Of a DNA stretch of 64,000 bases, positions 20,477 to 29,731 are shown one piece after another; the first letter of the stretch is position 1; each line of letters begins with the position of its first letter. The notes beneath the pieces were generated by a model. That model worked only from the letters and a program-made list of their open reading frames with translations. It made no database searches and was not told where the DNA came from. The stretch spans positions 8,538,501-8,602,500 of the forward strand of contig NZ_CP100604.1 in the NCBI RefSeq assembly GCF_031202265.1. The letters are read 5' to 3'. The position numbers and the translations under genes were made by a program. Source of the DNA: Bradyrhizobium sp. Ash2021. Lineage in GTDB: Bacteria; Pseudomonadota; Alphaproteobacteria; Rhizobiales; Xanthobacteraceae.

Positions 20477-21706
20477 ATGCCCAAACCGACCCAACGCCGC
20501 CTCGCAACGGTATTTCTGAGCCTGGCGGTCGTTGCCGCGACCTGCAGCGCGGCGCTGGCCCAGAAGAAATACGACACCGGCGCCAGCGACACCGAGATCA
20601 AGATCGGGAACATCGTTCCCTACAGCGGCCCGGCGTCGGCCTATGGCGTGGTCGGCAAGGCGATGGCGGCGGTGTTCAAGCGGGTGAACGACGACGGCGG
20701 CATCAACGGGCGCAAGATCAACTTCATTTCCTATGACGATGCCTACAGCCCGCCGAAAGCGGTCGAGCAGGCGCGCAAGCTGATCGAGAGCGACGAGGTG
20801 CTGTTGCTGTTCGGCACGCTGGGCACCGCCTCCAACACCGCGATCCAGAAATACGTCAACGGCAAGAAGGTACCGCAGCTATTCGTCGCCACCGGCGCCA
20901 CCAAGTGGAACGATCCGAAGACCTTCCCGTGGACCATGGGCTGGCTGCCCAGTTACCAGAGCGAGTCCCGCATCTATGCCAAATACCTGACAAAAGAAAA
21001 GCCGAACGCGAAGATCGCGGTGCTCTATCAGAACGACGATATGGGCAAAGACTACCTCAAGGGATTGAAGGATGGTCTCGGCGCCGATCCCTCGCGCATC
21101 ATCGCGGAAGAAAGCTACGAGGTCGCGGAGCCGACCATCGATTCCCACGTCGTGCGGCTGAAGTCGTCCAATCCAGACGTCATCATCTTCTTCACGACGC
21201 CCAAATTCGGCGCCCAGGCCATCAAGAAGGTCGGCGAGATGAACTGGAAGCCGGTCACGATCGTGTCCAATGTCAGCGCTTCGACCGCGACCGTGATGCG
21301 GCCCGCAGGTCTCGACAATTCGCAAGGCGTGATGTCGGCGGCCTACGCCAAGGACGTCAGCGATCCGCAGTGGGCCGGCGATCCCGGCATCAAGGCTTTC
21401 GACGACCTGCTGGCGAAGTACATGCCGGAGGTCAATCGCGCCGACGCCTCGGCCATGACCGGCTACAACATGGCCACGACCATGGTCGAGGTGCTGAAGC
21501 GGTGCGGCGACGACCTGACTCGCAGCAACGTCATGAAGCAGGCGGCCAGCCTCAGGCAATTCGCGCAAGGCGGGCTGTTGCCCGGCATCACGCTCACCAC
21601 GGGCCCGGACGATTTTCAGCCGATCGAACAATTGCAGTTGATGCAGTTCAAGGGCGAGCGCTGGCAGTTGTTCGGCGATGTCATCAGCGGTGAGCTCAGC
21701 AACTGA
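20477..21706 (+). CDS. ABC transporter substrate-binding protein, tandem paralogue 4 of 4
   Basis: Fourth 409-aa member and the most divergent one: IGNIVPYSGPASAYGVVGKAMAAV replaces the MPYSGPASAYG[VI]IGKTE stretch of the others (cited at residues 38-60), and the cleft region has FFTTPKFGAQAIKKVGEMNWKP. Signal peptide ends AALA before QKKYDTG. AGGGAG precedes ATG 20477. The 276-bp gap upstream holds the paralogue-3 terminator and presumably a promoter. No terminator follows; the glycerate kinase begins 27 bp downstream, so these two genes are probably co-transcribed. Confidence 0.93.
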   Translation: MPKPTQRRLATVFLSLAVVAATCSAALAQKKYDTGASDTEIKIGNIVPYSGPASAYGVVGKAMAAVFKRVNDDGGINGRKINFISYDDAYSPPKAVEQARKLIESDEVLLLFGTLGTASNTAIQKYVNGKKVPQLFVATGATKWNDPKTFPWTMGWLPSYQSESRIYAKYLTKEKPNAKIAVLYQNDDMGKDYLKGLKDGLGADPSRIIAEESYEVAEPTIDSHVVRLKSSNPDVIIFFTTPKFGAQAIKKVGEMNWKPVTIVSNVSASTATVMRPAGLDNSQGVMSAAYAKDVSDPQWAGDPGIKAFDDLLAKYMPEVNRADASAMTGYNMATTMVEVLKRCGDDLTRSNVMKQAASLRQFAQGGLLPGITLTTGPDDFQPIEQLQLMQFKGERWQLFGDVISGELSN

Positions 21707-21733
21707 TTTCTCACGAGAGACGAAAGCCTTGTC

Positions 21734-23020
21734 ATGACCGACCGCCGCCCTCTTCTGCGCACGATCTTTGACGCGGCCGTTGCGGCCGCGCATCCGGACG
21801 TCGTGCTGGCGGCGCATTTGCGCCCCGTCCCGAAAGGCCGGGTGATCTGCCTCGCCGCCGGCAAAGGCGCGGCGGCGATGGCAGCGGCCGCCGAGCGGCA
21901 TTATCTCGATGCGCTCGAACTCGACCCGGCGCTGCTTTCGGGTATCGCCACCACCCGCCACGGCCACGGCGTGCCGACGCGGCGGGTCAGGGTGGTCGAG
22001 GCCAGTCATCCCGTGCCCGACGAGGCCGGGCTGAAAGCCGCCGACGACACCCTGCGGCTGGCCGCGGAGGCGACCGCCGACGATCTGCTGCTGGTGCTGT
22101 TGTCCGGCGGCGGTTCGGCGAACTGGATCGCGCCGGTCGACGGCGTCACGTTCGCGCAGAAGCAGCAGGTCAACCGTGCGCTGCTGCGCTCGGGCGCGCC
22201 GATCGGCGAGATGAACATCGTGCGCAAGCATCTGTCGCGCATCAAGGGCGGCCGGTTGGCGCGCGCCGGTCAACGCGCCGAAATCGTGACGCTGGCGATT
22301 TCGGACGTGCCGCGCGACGATCCCTCCGCGATCGCTTCGGGCCCGACGGTGCCGGACCTGACCACCCTGGCCGACGCCCGCGCGCTGGTCGCAAAATACA
22401 ATCTGGCGGTCGACGACGCGGTACGCCGCGCGCTCGACGACCCCAACAATGAGAGCTGCAAGCCCGGCGATCCCGCCTTCGCCCGCGCGCAGTTCGAGCT
22501 GATCGCCAGGCCGAAGGCTTCCCTGGACGCCGCGGTCAGGATCGCCCGGGATGCCGGCTACGCGATTATCGAGCTCGGCGCCGATCTCGAAGGCGAGGCC
22601 CGCGACGTCGCGGCGGATCACGCCCGGCTTGCCCTGAAGGCGCGCGGCGAAGGCAAGCGCACCGCTATTCTATCGGGCGGCGAACTCACGGTGACCGTGC
22701 GCGGCAATGGGCGCGGCGGCCCCAACCAGGAATACGCGCTGGCGCTCGCGGGCTTGCTGAAGGATACGCCCGGTATTTCGGCGCTGGCCGCGGATACCGA
22801 CGGCGCCGATGGCGGCGCCGGCAGCGCCAGCGATCCGGCCGGGGCGATGATCGATCAAACCACCTTTGCGAAGATGAAGTCGCTCGGCCTCGACCCAAAC
22901 GCCTATCTCGACAACAACGACGCCACCGCCTTCTTCACCGCGACTGGTGATCTGTTGCTGACCGGTCCGACCCTGACCAACGTCAACGACGTCAGGGTGA
23001 TTTTGGTTGAAGGGACGTAG
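21734..23020 (+). CDS. Glycerate 2-kinase, MOFRL/DUF4147 family (GckA/TtuD type)
   Basis: Phosphorylates D-glycerate, by family usually to 2-phosphoglycerate; the same family has been annotated as hydroxypyruvate reductase TtuD. The 428-aa protein shows the N-terminal AAGKGAAAMAAAAE (about 43-56), LLSGGGSANWIAPVDG near 122, the NIVRKHLSRIKGGRLA motif near 165, and the C-terminal MOFRL domain with LSGGELTVTVRGNGRGGPNQEYAL near 310-335 (positions only) and DTDGADGG near 355. It is 27 bp after binding protein 4. Its link to fatty/dicarboxylate uptake is unclear; it may serve glyoxylate or tartronate metabolism. Confidence 0.92.
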   Translation: MTDRRPLLRTIFDAAVAAAHPDVVLAAHLRPVPKGRVICLAAGKGAAAMAAAAERHYLDALELDPALLSGIATTRHGHGVPTRRVRVVEASHPVPDEAGLKAADDTLRLAAEATADDLLLVLLSGGGSANWIAPVDGVTFAQKQQVNRALLRSGAPIGEMNIVRKHLSRIKGGRLARAGQRAEIVTLAISDVPRDDPSAIASGPTVPDLTTLADARALVAKYNLAVDDAVRRALDDPNNESCKPGDPAFARAQFELIARPKASLDAAVRIARDAGYAIIELGADLEGEARDVAADHARLALKARGEGKRTAILSGGELTVTVRGNGRGGPNQEYALALAGLLKDTPGISALAADTDGADGGAGSASDPAGAMIDQTTFAKMKSLGLDPNAYLDNNDATAFFTATGDLLLTGPTLTNVNDVRVILVEGT

Positions 23021-23200
23021 TTCTACGCATTTCCCGGCGCGCCAACGGTCCGTCCCGATCAAATGTTAAGGCTTTGTTGACCGAGTTCGAGGGAACTTGC
23101 CGAAGCCAGCGACATATCAAAGGCGCGATTTACCTGCCCCGTTTGTAATGCACCGCCCCTTAATGCGGGAGCGCTGCAGGTCGCGGCGGGGAAACGCTAA

Positions 23201-25351
23201 ATGTCGGACTCTCACCATGCGACGGCCGGTTCGAATCCGGCCTTGCCAGGCTGGCTTCTCGAACAGGCCATCAACAACCTGTCGCTGGGGTTCATCATCT
23301 TCAATGCGAAGCGCGAAGTCGTTTTCTGCAACGCTCGCTACATGGAAATTTACCGGCTGTCGCCCGAGCAGGTGAAGCCCGGCACGCCCATCACCCAGCT
23401 CATTCAGCACCGGTTGAACCTCGGATTGAAGATCCACTCGGCGCCGGACGAATACATCCGCGCGCATAGGGAAAACGCCATCGTTCCCGTTACCACGATC
23501 CAGAGATTCAGCGACGGCCAGATCATCACCTATACGGTCTATCCGATGCCGGACGGCGGCGGCATGGCAACCCACGAGGACATCACCTCCCGGGAGGAGA
23601 TGAGCGCGCGCCTGAAGCAGCATTACGAGCTCGGCAAGCTGCAGGAAGAGAAACTTCAGGCGCGGAATTTCCAGTTCGATACCGCGATCAACAACATGTC
23701 GCAGGGGCTGTGCTTCTTCGACGCCGGCCATCGATTGATCGTATGCAACGATCGCTACGTCGAGATGTACGACCTGCCGCCCGATCGCGTCGGCCCCGGC
23801 ACGCCCTTGACGGAAATTGTCGACCTGCGTTTCGAGGCTGGCAGCTTTCCCGCGATGTCCCGCGATGAGTATCTGCACTGGCGCAGCAACGTTGCGATAT
23901 CGGCCGAGCCGACCGACAGCATCATCGAGCTGGGCAATGGGCGGACTTTCAAGATCCGGCATCGGCCGATGCCTGACCTCGGCTGGGTCGCAACCCATGA
24001 AGACATCACCGAGCAGCGGCAGGCCGAGATCAAGATCGAGCATATGGCCCACCACGATGCGCTGACCGATCTTGCCAATCGGGTGCTGCTCAATGGGCGG
24101 CTCGAAAGCGCCCTCGCCCGGTTCCAGAGCGGGGAGATGCTGGCGGTTCATCACCTCGATCTCGACCAGTTCAAGGCCGTCAACGATACGTTCGGTCATC
24201 CCGTCGGCGACAGGCTGCTGAAGGTCGTCGCGGACCGGCTGCGCGGACTGGTGCGGGAGACCGACACCATCGCGCGGACGGGCGGCGACGAATTCGTCAT
24301 CGTCCAGGCTCCCGTGGCGGACCCCACCGATGCCACTTCTCTCGCCGAAAGCATCATCGAACTGCTGAGCCAGCCTTACGACCTCGACGGCCACCAGGCC
24401 GTCATTGGCGCCAGCATCGGCATTGCGGTCAGTCCGGGCGACGGATCGAGCGCCGACACGCTGCTGCGAAACGCCGACCTCGCGCTCTATCGCGCCAAGG
24501 GCGACGGACGCGGCACATTCCGGTTTTTCAAACCCGCGATGGACGAGCAAATGCAAACCCGTCGCGTCATGGAGCAGGATCTGCGCAAGGCGCTGTCCGC
24601 CGGCGAATTCGAACTCTACTACCAGCCCGTGGTCAGCCTGGAGAGCAACAAAATCAGCGGTTTCGAAGCGCTGATTCGCTGGAATCATCCGGAAAAGGGA
24701 CTGGTCGCGCCCGCGGCCTTCATTCCGCTGGCGGAAGAAATCGGCTTTATCGTGCCGCTGGGGGAATGGGTCATCCGTCAGGCCTGCATCACCGCGGCGC
24801 AATGGCCGGACCATCTTCAAGTCGCCGTCAATATTTCGGCGGCTCAGTTCCGCGGTTCCGGTCTGATGCAGGTGATTATCAATGCGCTCGCGACCTCAGG
24901 CCTGCACCCGACGCGGCTCGAGATCGAGATCACCGAGACCGTCCTCCTGCAGGACAAGGAAGCGACGCTCGCCGTGCTTCACCGGTTGCGCGCGCTCGGT
25001 ATTCGCATCGCGATGGATGATTTCGGCACCGGATATTCCTCGCTGACCTATCTGCAGTGCTTCCCGTTTGACAAGATCAAGATCGACCGCTCGTTCGTAA
25101 AAGATGTTGCGGACAACGCAGGATCGCTCAACATCGTGCGCGCGGTCGCGGCGCTGGCGAATGGAATGGGCATGGCGGCGACCGCCGAAGGCGTCGAGAC
25201 CAAGGAACAACTCGACAGGATCACGGCCGAAGGCTGCACCGAGATGCAGGGATATTTGTTCAGCCGGCCGCTTCCCGTTCACGAGATCGAGCGGTTGTAC
25301 CTTTCCGAAGGCGCCGTCCGGAAGGCGCCAGGCAAGACCGCGGCGGCCTGA
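23201..25351 (+). CDS. PAS-PAS-GGDEF-EAL cyclic-di-GMP signalling protein
   Basis: Cytoplasmic bifunctional c-di-GMP enzyme of 716 aa with no membrane segment. Two PAS modules of the same subtype occupy about residues 15-130 and 155-275 (LGFIIFNAKREVVFCN and QGLCFFDAGHRLIVCN). The GGDEF domain has an intact GGDEF at about 361-365 and an allosteric I-site RETD five residues before it. The EAL domain keeps FEALIRW (about 488), NISAAQF, EIEITE, DDFGTGYSSL, KIDRSF and AEGVE, so cyclase and phosphodiesterase residues are all present. Sensing is presumably through PAS ligands. It is monocistronic: 180 bp from the previous gene and followed by a type-B repeat. Confidence 0.95.
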   Translation: MSDSHHATAGSNPALPGWLLEQAINNLSLGFIIFNAKREVVFCNARYMEIYRLSPEQVKPGTPITQLIQHRLNLGLKIHSAPDEYIRAHRENAIVPVTTIQRFSDGQIITYTVYPMPDGGGMATHEDITSREEMSARLKQHYELGKLQEEKLQARNFQFDTAINNMSQGLCFFDAGHRLIVCNDRYVEMYDLPPDRVGPGTPLTEIVDLRFEAGSFPAMSRDEYLHWRSNVAISAEPTDSIIELGNGRTFKIRHRPMPDLGWVATHEDITEQRQAEIKIEHMAHHDALTDLANRVLLNGRLESALARFQSGEMLAVHHLDLDQFKAVNDTFGHPVGDRLLKVVADRLRGLVRETDTIARTGGDEFVIVQAPVADPTDATSLAESIIELLSQPYDLDGHQAVIGASIGIAVSPGDGSSADTLLRNADLALYRAKGDGRGTFRFFKPAMDEQMQTRRVMEQDLRKALSAGEFELYYQPVVSLESNKISGFEALIRWNHPEKGLVAPAAFIPLAEEIGFIVPLGEWVIRQACITAAQWPDHLQVAVNISAAQFRGSGLMQVIINALATSGLHPTRLEIEITETVLLQDKEATLAVLHRLRALGIRIAMDDFGTGYSSLTYLQCFPFDKIKIDRSFVKDVADNAGSLNIVRAVAALANGMGMAATAEGVETKEQLDRITAEGCTEMQGYLFSRPLPVHEIERLYLSEGAVRKAPGKTAAA

Positions 25352-25368
25352 CTGGTATCATGACTAAT

Positions 25369-25467
25369 CGTCATTCCGGGGCGCGCGAAGCGCGAGCCCG
25401 GAATCCATAACCACGATAATGAGTATGGATTCCGGGCCTGCGCCTAACGGCGCATCCCGGAATGACG
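25369..25467. repeat. Type-B repeat between convergent genes
   Basis: CGTCATTCCGGGG at one end and CCCGGAATGACG at the other, with inner arms GAATCCAT and ATGGATTC. It occupies almost the whole gap between the convergent stops of the GGDEF-EAL and MarR genes and could terminate both. Confidence 0.85.
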
Positions 25468-25469
25468 TC

Positions 25470-25988
25470 TCAAAATTCCCTGGTGATCTTCGCCATCATG
25501 TCGAGCAGCGCGGCGCGGTTCGCCGGGCCGAGCACTTCGTTGAGACGCGCCTCGTGCTTGGTGGCAACCAGCTTCTTGGCACGCGCCAGCACGGCGCGGC
25601 CCTTGTCGGTCAGGACCACGATGTGGGACCGGCGGTCGTTGGCCGAGCGCATCCGCGCGCAGAGATCGCGGCTCTCGAGCGCGTCGAGCATGGCGACGAA
25701 ATTCGGCCGGAGGATGCCGAGCGTGTTGGCGATTTCGGTCTGGTTGCGGCCGGGATTCTTGTCGAGCAGCAGCAGCACCGAGAATTGCGCCGGCGTCAGC
25801 TGCAGCGGCGCGACGCAGCGCAGAAAATCCTCGAACACCTTCAGTTGCGCGCGCTTCAGCACATAGCCCAGCAGTTCGGACAATTCGCCGAGCTGCAGCG
25901 AGGTATCCTCCCCGGCGGCCTCGGCGGGATCCTTGCGCGCGGGGCGGGAAAGCTTGACGACATCGGCGGCGTTCTTGGAGGCAGTCAT
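25470..25988 (-). CDS. MarR-family repressor, CouR-like
   Basis: Winged-helix dimeric regulator of 172 aa. After a polar N-terminus, the helices LSELLGYVLKRAQLKVFEDF and the DNA-binding part LTPAQFSVLLLLDKNPGRNQTEIA, then RPNFVAMLDALESR (recognition helix) and the wing RSANDRRSHIVVLT follow (positions about 35-130). It diverges from a LivH-LivMG-LivF importer and heads a locus with a hydroxycinnamoyl-CoA ligase and crotonase. The same arrangement in R. palustris includes CouR, a MarR repressor relieved by p-coumaroyl-CoA. Equivalence is inferred from position; the dyads at 26057, 35060 and 49042 are its candidate targets. Confidence 0.85.
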   Translation of the reverse strand: MTASKNAADVVKLSRPARKDPAEAAGEDTSLQLGELSELLGYVLKRAQLKVFEDFLRCVAPLQLTPAQFSVLLLLDKNPGRNQTEIANTLGILRPNFVAMLDALESRDLCARMRSANDRRSHIVVLTDKGRAVLARAKKLVATKHEARLNEVLGPANRAALLDMMAKITREF

Positions 25989-26056
25989 CGCTCGCGGCTC
26001 GCAATCCCGGCAGAAAAGCCCTGCCCCAACGGCAGGCCTTGAAGTTATATATGATA

Positions 26057-26077
26057 ATTGTTATGAATTATATCAAA
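26057..26077. promoter_or_regulatory. AT-rich dyad between MarR and LivH, candidate CouR-like operator
   Basis: Left half ATTGTTATG, spacer AAT, right half TATATCAAA. The halves are imperfect, but the left half matches the dyad at 49042 (ATTGTTATA) in 8 of 9 bases and the TATA start of the right half is shared with the sites at 35060 and 49042. It lies 69 bp before the MarR start and 90 bp before livH, in a distinctly AT-rich patch (about 26045-26080). Confidence 0.5.
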
Positions 26078-26166
26078 TATCGGCGGGATTTCAACTACCG
26101 ATATCACAGGGTCGGGCCGACGGATAAGGTCGCGGCCGGCTCGACGCGTGAGGGGGAGCGCCGGTC

Positions 26167-27207
26167 TTGAATACCACGATCATGCTATTCCTGCTGCAGG
26201 ATGGCATCACCAACGGCGCGATCTATGCGCTGCTCGGGCTGGCGCTGGTGCTGGTGTTTGCCGTCACGCGCGTCATCCTGATCCCGCAAGGCGAATTCGT
26301 CACCTATGGCGCGCTGAGCTACGCCATGCTGGCCACCGGCCAGGTGCCGGGCACGGCGCGGCTGGCGGTGGCGATGGGCGTGGTCGCCTTCGGCCTCGAC
26401 CTGTTCGTCGCCCGCAAATCGTTGCGGCTGCGGCGGGTCGCGCGTTCCGTGGCGCTCAACATCGCCTTCCCGGTTGCGATCCTCACCCTGGCCACCGCGC
26501 TCGCCAGCCCGACGACGCCGATCGCGGTCAATATCGCGCTGGCGCTGTTGATCGTCGCGGCGATCGGCCTGTTCCTCTATCGAATCGCGTTTCAGCCGAT
26601 CGCGCACACCTCCGTGCTGGTGCTGCTGATCGCCTCGGTCGGCTGTCATCTGGCGCTGCAGGGCCTCGGCCTGGTGTTCTTCGGCGCCGAAGGCCTGCGC
26701 GGGCCGGCGCTGTCAAACGCCGCGCTAACCGTGGGGCCGCTGCGCTTCACCGGCCAGAGCATCGCGGTCTATGGCCTGACCGTCGCCTTCATCGTCGGCC
26801 TGTGGCTGTTCTTCGGCTTTACGCTGATGGGCAAGGCGCTGCGCGCCACCGCGGTCAATCGCCTCGGCGCGCGGCTGGTCGGCATCCGGACCACGCTATC
26901 GGGACAGATCGCCTTCCTGCTGGCATCGCTGATCGGCGCAATCTCGGGCATCCTGATCGTGCCGATCACCACGCTTTACTACGACACCGGCTTCCTGATC
27001 GGCCTGAAGGGCTTTATCGCCGCGATCATCGGCGGGCTCGTCAGCTATCCCCTCACCGCGATCGCAGCGCTCATTGTCGGCATCGTCGAGGCGTTCTCGT
27101 CGTTCTACGCCAGCAATTTCAAGGAAGTCATCGTCTTCACGTTGATCCTTCCCGTGCTGGTGCTGCGTTCGCTCGCAGCCCCCGCGGTCGAGGAAGAGAA
27201 GGATTGA
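26167..27207 (+). CDS. ABC transporter permease, LivH-like (hydroxycinnamate importer)
   Basis: Inner-membrane permease of 346 aa, longer than the usual 290-300 owing to an inserted hydrophobic stretch at about 65-125 (RLAVAMGVVAFGLDLFVARK...LIVAAIGLFLY). The family start GITNGAIYALLGLALVLVF (13-31) and LIPQGEFVTYGAL are present, as is the coupling loop FGFTLMGKALRATAVNRLGA near 215-235. The start is TTG 26167 with GAGGGGGAG eight bases before it; the first in-frame ATG (26182) would be too far from that site. The stop overlaps the next gene by one base (TGATG). Confidence 0.9.
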   Translation: MNTTIMLFLLQDGITNGAIYALLGLALVLVFAVTRVILIPQGEFVTYGALSYAMLATGQVPGTARLAVAMGVVAFGLDLFVARKSLRLRRVARSVALNIAFPVAILTLATALASPTTPIAVNIALALLIVAAIGLFLYRIAFQPIAHTSVLVLLIASVGCHLALQGLGLVFFGAEGLRGPALSNAALTVGPLRFTGQSIAVYGLTVAFIVGLWLFFGFTLMGKALRATAVNRLGARLVGIRTTLSGQIAFLLASLIGAISGILIVPITTLYYDTGFLIGLKGFIAAIIGGLVSYPLTAIAALIVGIVEAFSSFYASNFKEVIVFTLILPVLVLRSLAAPAVEEEKD

Positions 27208-28982
27208 TGGCGATGGCGCAGCGGCTTCCCCTCATCGTCTTTGCACTCGTCATGGCGGCAATCCCGTTCATTCCGGGCGTGCCGCCGTTCTGGATCGTGC
27301 TCCTGGACAATATCGGCCTCGCCGCGCTGGTAGCGATGGGCCTCGTGCTGCTGACCGGCGTCGGCGGCCTCACCTCGTTCGGCCAGGCGGCCTTTTGCGG
27401 CTTTGGCGCCTACACCACGGCGGTGCTGACCACGACCTATGGGCTGTCGCCATGGCTGACGCTGCCGCTCTCCCTCGTCGTCAGCGGCATCGCCGCCGTG
27501 CTGCTCGGCCTCGTCACGGTGCGGCTGTCCGGCCACTATCTGCCGCTCGGCACCATCGCCTGGGGCATCGGGCTGTTCTATTTGTTCAGCAAGCTGGAGT
27601 TCTTGGGCCGCAACGACGGCATCTCCGGGATTCCGCCGCTCTCGATCGGCTCGCTCAAAATGATCGACCCCGGCACGATCTATTTCGCGATCTGGATCGC
27701 GGTGCTGATCTCGGCGGTCCTCACCATGAACTTGCTGGACTCCCGCACCGGCCGCGCCATCCGCGCGTTGCGGCGCGGACATATCGCCGCCGAAGCGTTC
27801 GGCGTGCAGACACCGCGCGCAAAACTTCTGGTGTTCATCTATGCGGCGGTGCTGGCGGGACTTTCCGGCTGGCTCTATGCGCATTTCCAGCGCGCCGCCA
27901 ATCCGACCCCGTTCGGCGCCCAGTCCGGCATCGAATATCTCTTCATCGCGGTCGTCGGTGGCGCCGGCTATGTCTGGGGTGGCGTGCTCGGCGCCGGCAT
28001 CGTGGTGATCCTGAAGGAGATCCTGCAGAGCTATCTGCCGTATATTTTCGGCGGCCAGAGCCAGCTCGAGACCATCGTGTTCGGCATCCTGCTGGTCAGC
28101 CTGCTGCAACTGGCGCCGACCGGGGTCTGGCCCTGGCTGATGGCGCGATTGCCGTTCAAGCCGGACCGCAAGCAGCCTGACACGTCGCTGACCTTGCCCG
28201 CGCGTGTGCGGGCGCCGCCGACGCCTTCCGTGCTGCTGAAGATCGAAAAGGCGCGAAAACAGTTCGGCGGCGTGATCGCCGTCAACGATGTGTCTTTCGA
28301 CGTGCACGCCCGCGAGATCGTCGCCCTGATCGGTCCGAACGGCGCCGGCAAGAGCACGACCTTCAATCTGATCACGGGCGTTCTGACATCCACAAGCGGC
28401 ACGATCTCCGCACTCGGCCACAAGGTCAACAACGCGCCGCCGCAGCAGATCGTGAAGCTGGGGATTGCCCGCACCTTCCAGCACGTCAAGCTGGTGCCCG
28501 ACATGACCGTGCTGGAGAACGTCGCGATCGGCGCGCATCTGCGCGGCCATTCCGGCGCGATCTCCAGCATGTTCCGGCTCGACCGCGCCGACGAGGCGAA
28601 ATTGCTGGCGGAAGCCGCGCGCCAGATCGAGCGCGTCGGCCTCGGCGACCAGATCGATCAATTGGCGGGCAGCCTGTCGCTCGGCCAGCAGCGCATCGTC
28701 GAGATCGCCCGCGCGCTGTGCGTCGACCCGATGCTGCTGCTGCTGGACGAGCCCGCCGCGGGCCTGCGCCACATGGAAAAGCAGCGGCTCGCCGCGCTGC
28801 TGCGGCAGTTGCGCGACGGCGGCATGTCGGTGCTGCTGGTCGAGCATGACATGGGCTTCGTGATGGATCTCGCCGATCGTATCGTGGTGCTCGACTTCGG
28901 CACCAAGATCGCCGAAGGCACGCCGTCGGCGATCAAGACCAATCCCGACGTGATCAAGGCCTATCTCGGAGCTGCGGCATGA
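27207..28982 (+). CDS. Fused ABC permease-ATPase, LivM-LivG (hydroxycinnamate importer)
   Basis: A single 591-aa polypeptide. Residues 1 to about 320 are a LivM-type permease (LTGVGGLTSFGQAAFCGFGA near 47-66; coupling loop SRTGRAIRALRRGHIAAEAFG near 180-200). A proline-rich linker (KPDRKQPDTSLTLPARVRAP, about 319-338) leads to a LivG-type ATPase with Walker A GPNGAGKS near 376, signature LSLGQQRIVEIARAL near 490, Walker B LLLLDEPAAGL and switch VEHDMG. Permease-ATPase fusions of this kind are known in rhizobia and relatives. Start ATG 27207 follows AAGGA and overlaps the previous stop. The next gene overlaps its stop by 4 bp. Confidence 0.93.
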   Translation: MAMAQRLPLIVFALVMAAIPFIPGVPPFWIVLLDNIGLAALVAMGLVLLTGVGGLTSFGQAAFCGFGAYTTAVLTTTYGLSPWLTLPLSLVVSGIAAVLLGLVTVRLSGHYLPLGTIAWGIGLFYLFSKLEFLGRNDGISGIPPLSIGSLKMIDPGTIYFAIWIAVLISAVLTMNLLDSRTGRAIRALRRGHIAAEAFGVQTPRAKLLVFIYAAVLAGLSGWLYAHFQRAANPTPFGAQSGIEYLFIAVVGGAGYVWGGVLGAGIVVILKEILQSYLPYIFGGQSQLETIVFGILLVSLLQLAPTGVWPWLMARLPFKPDRKQPDTSLTLPARVRAPPTPSVLLKIEKARKQFGGVIAVNDVSFDVHAREIVALIGPNGAGKSTTFNLITGVLTSTSGTISALGHKVNNAPPQQIVKLGIARTFQHVKLVPDMTVLENVAIGAHLRGHSGAISSMFRLDRADEAKLLAEAARQIERVGLGDQIDQLAGSLSLGQQRIVEIARALCVDPMLLLLDEPAAGLRHMEKQRLAALLRQLRDGGMSVLLVEHDMGFVMDLADRIVVLDFGTKIAEGTPSAIKTNPDVIKAYLGAAA

Positions 28983-29722
28983 ATCACGGTACGCGCGCCC
29001 TGTTGCAAGTCAGCGACGTCCATGTCGCCTACGGCAAGGTCGAAGCCGTGCGCGCGGCGTCGCTCGACGTCGCCGACAACGAGATCGTCACCATCATCGG
29101 CGCCAACGGCGCCGGCAAGACCACGTTGCTGAATGCGATCATGGGCATCCTGCCGCTTAGGGGCAGCGCCGTCTTTGCCGGCGCGGATATGGCCCCGCTC
29201 GATATCGAGGATCGCGTCGCGGCGGGCCTCTGCCTGGTGCCGGAACATCGCGAACTGTTCGCCACCATGAATGTCGAGGACAATCTGCAGCTCGGCGCCT
29301 TCCGGATTGCGAAGGCTGTCGCGGCAAGATCCTTCGAGCGGGTCTACACGCTGTTTCCGCGCCTGAAGGAGCGGCGCAAGCAACTGGCCGGCACGCTCTC
29401 CGGCGGCGAACAGCAAATGCTGGCGATGGGCCGCGCGCTGATGGGCGCGCCAAAGCTGCTGATGCTGGACGAGCCCAGTCTCGGCCTGGCACCAATCATC
29501 GTCGCCGACATCTTCCGCATCGTCGGCGAGTTGCGCGCCGCCGGCGTCTCGGTGCTGCTGGTCGAGCAAAACGCGCAAGCCGCACTGCAGATCGCCGACC
29601 GGGCCTATGTAATGGAGCTCGGCGAATTCATTTTGAACGGATCGGCCGCGGACATCGCCAGCAACGCGCGCGTCGCTGCGAGCTATCTCGGCTTCACGCA
29701 CGAGGGCGAGAGCGCGATTTAA
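28979..29722 (+). CDS. ABC transporter ATP-binding protein, LivF-like (hydroxycinnamate importer)
   Basis: Partner ATPase of 247 aa: Walker A GANGAGKT near 41, signature LSGGEQQMLAMGRAL near 140, Walker B LLMLDEPSLGLAP, and the LivF-typical VEQNAQ. ATGA overlap with the fusion gene implies tight coupling. It ends the plus-strand operon; the cognate binding protein is encoded convergently at 29886-31037. Confidence 0.93.
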   Translation: MNHGTRALLQVSDVHVAYGKVEAVRAASLDVADNEIVTIIGANGAGKTTLLNAIMGILPLRGSAVFAGADMAPLDIEDRVAAGLCLVPEHRELFATMNVEDNLQLGAFRIAKAVAARSFERVYTLFPRLKERRKQLAGTLSGGEQQMLAMGRALMGAPKLLMLDEPSLGLAPIIVADIFRIVGELRAAGVSVLLVEQNAQAALQIADRAYVMELGEFILNGSAADIASNARVAASYLGFTHEGESAI

Positions 29723-29731
29723 TTGCAACCG

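Noticed and set aside
26148..27206. An in-frame extension of the LivM-LivG fusion upstream to 26148
   Set aside because: The extra 353 codons overlap livH in another frame and translate to Arg/Ala-rich sequence; ATG 27207 has the ribosome site and family match.
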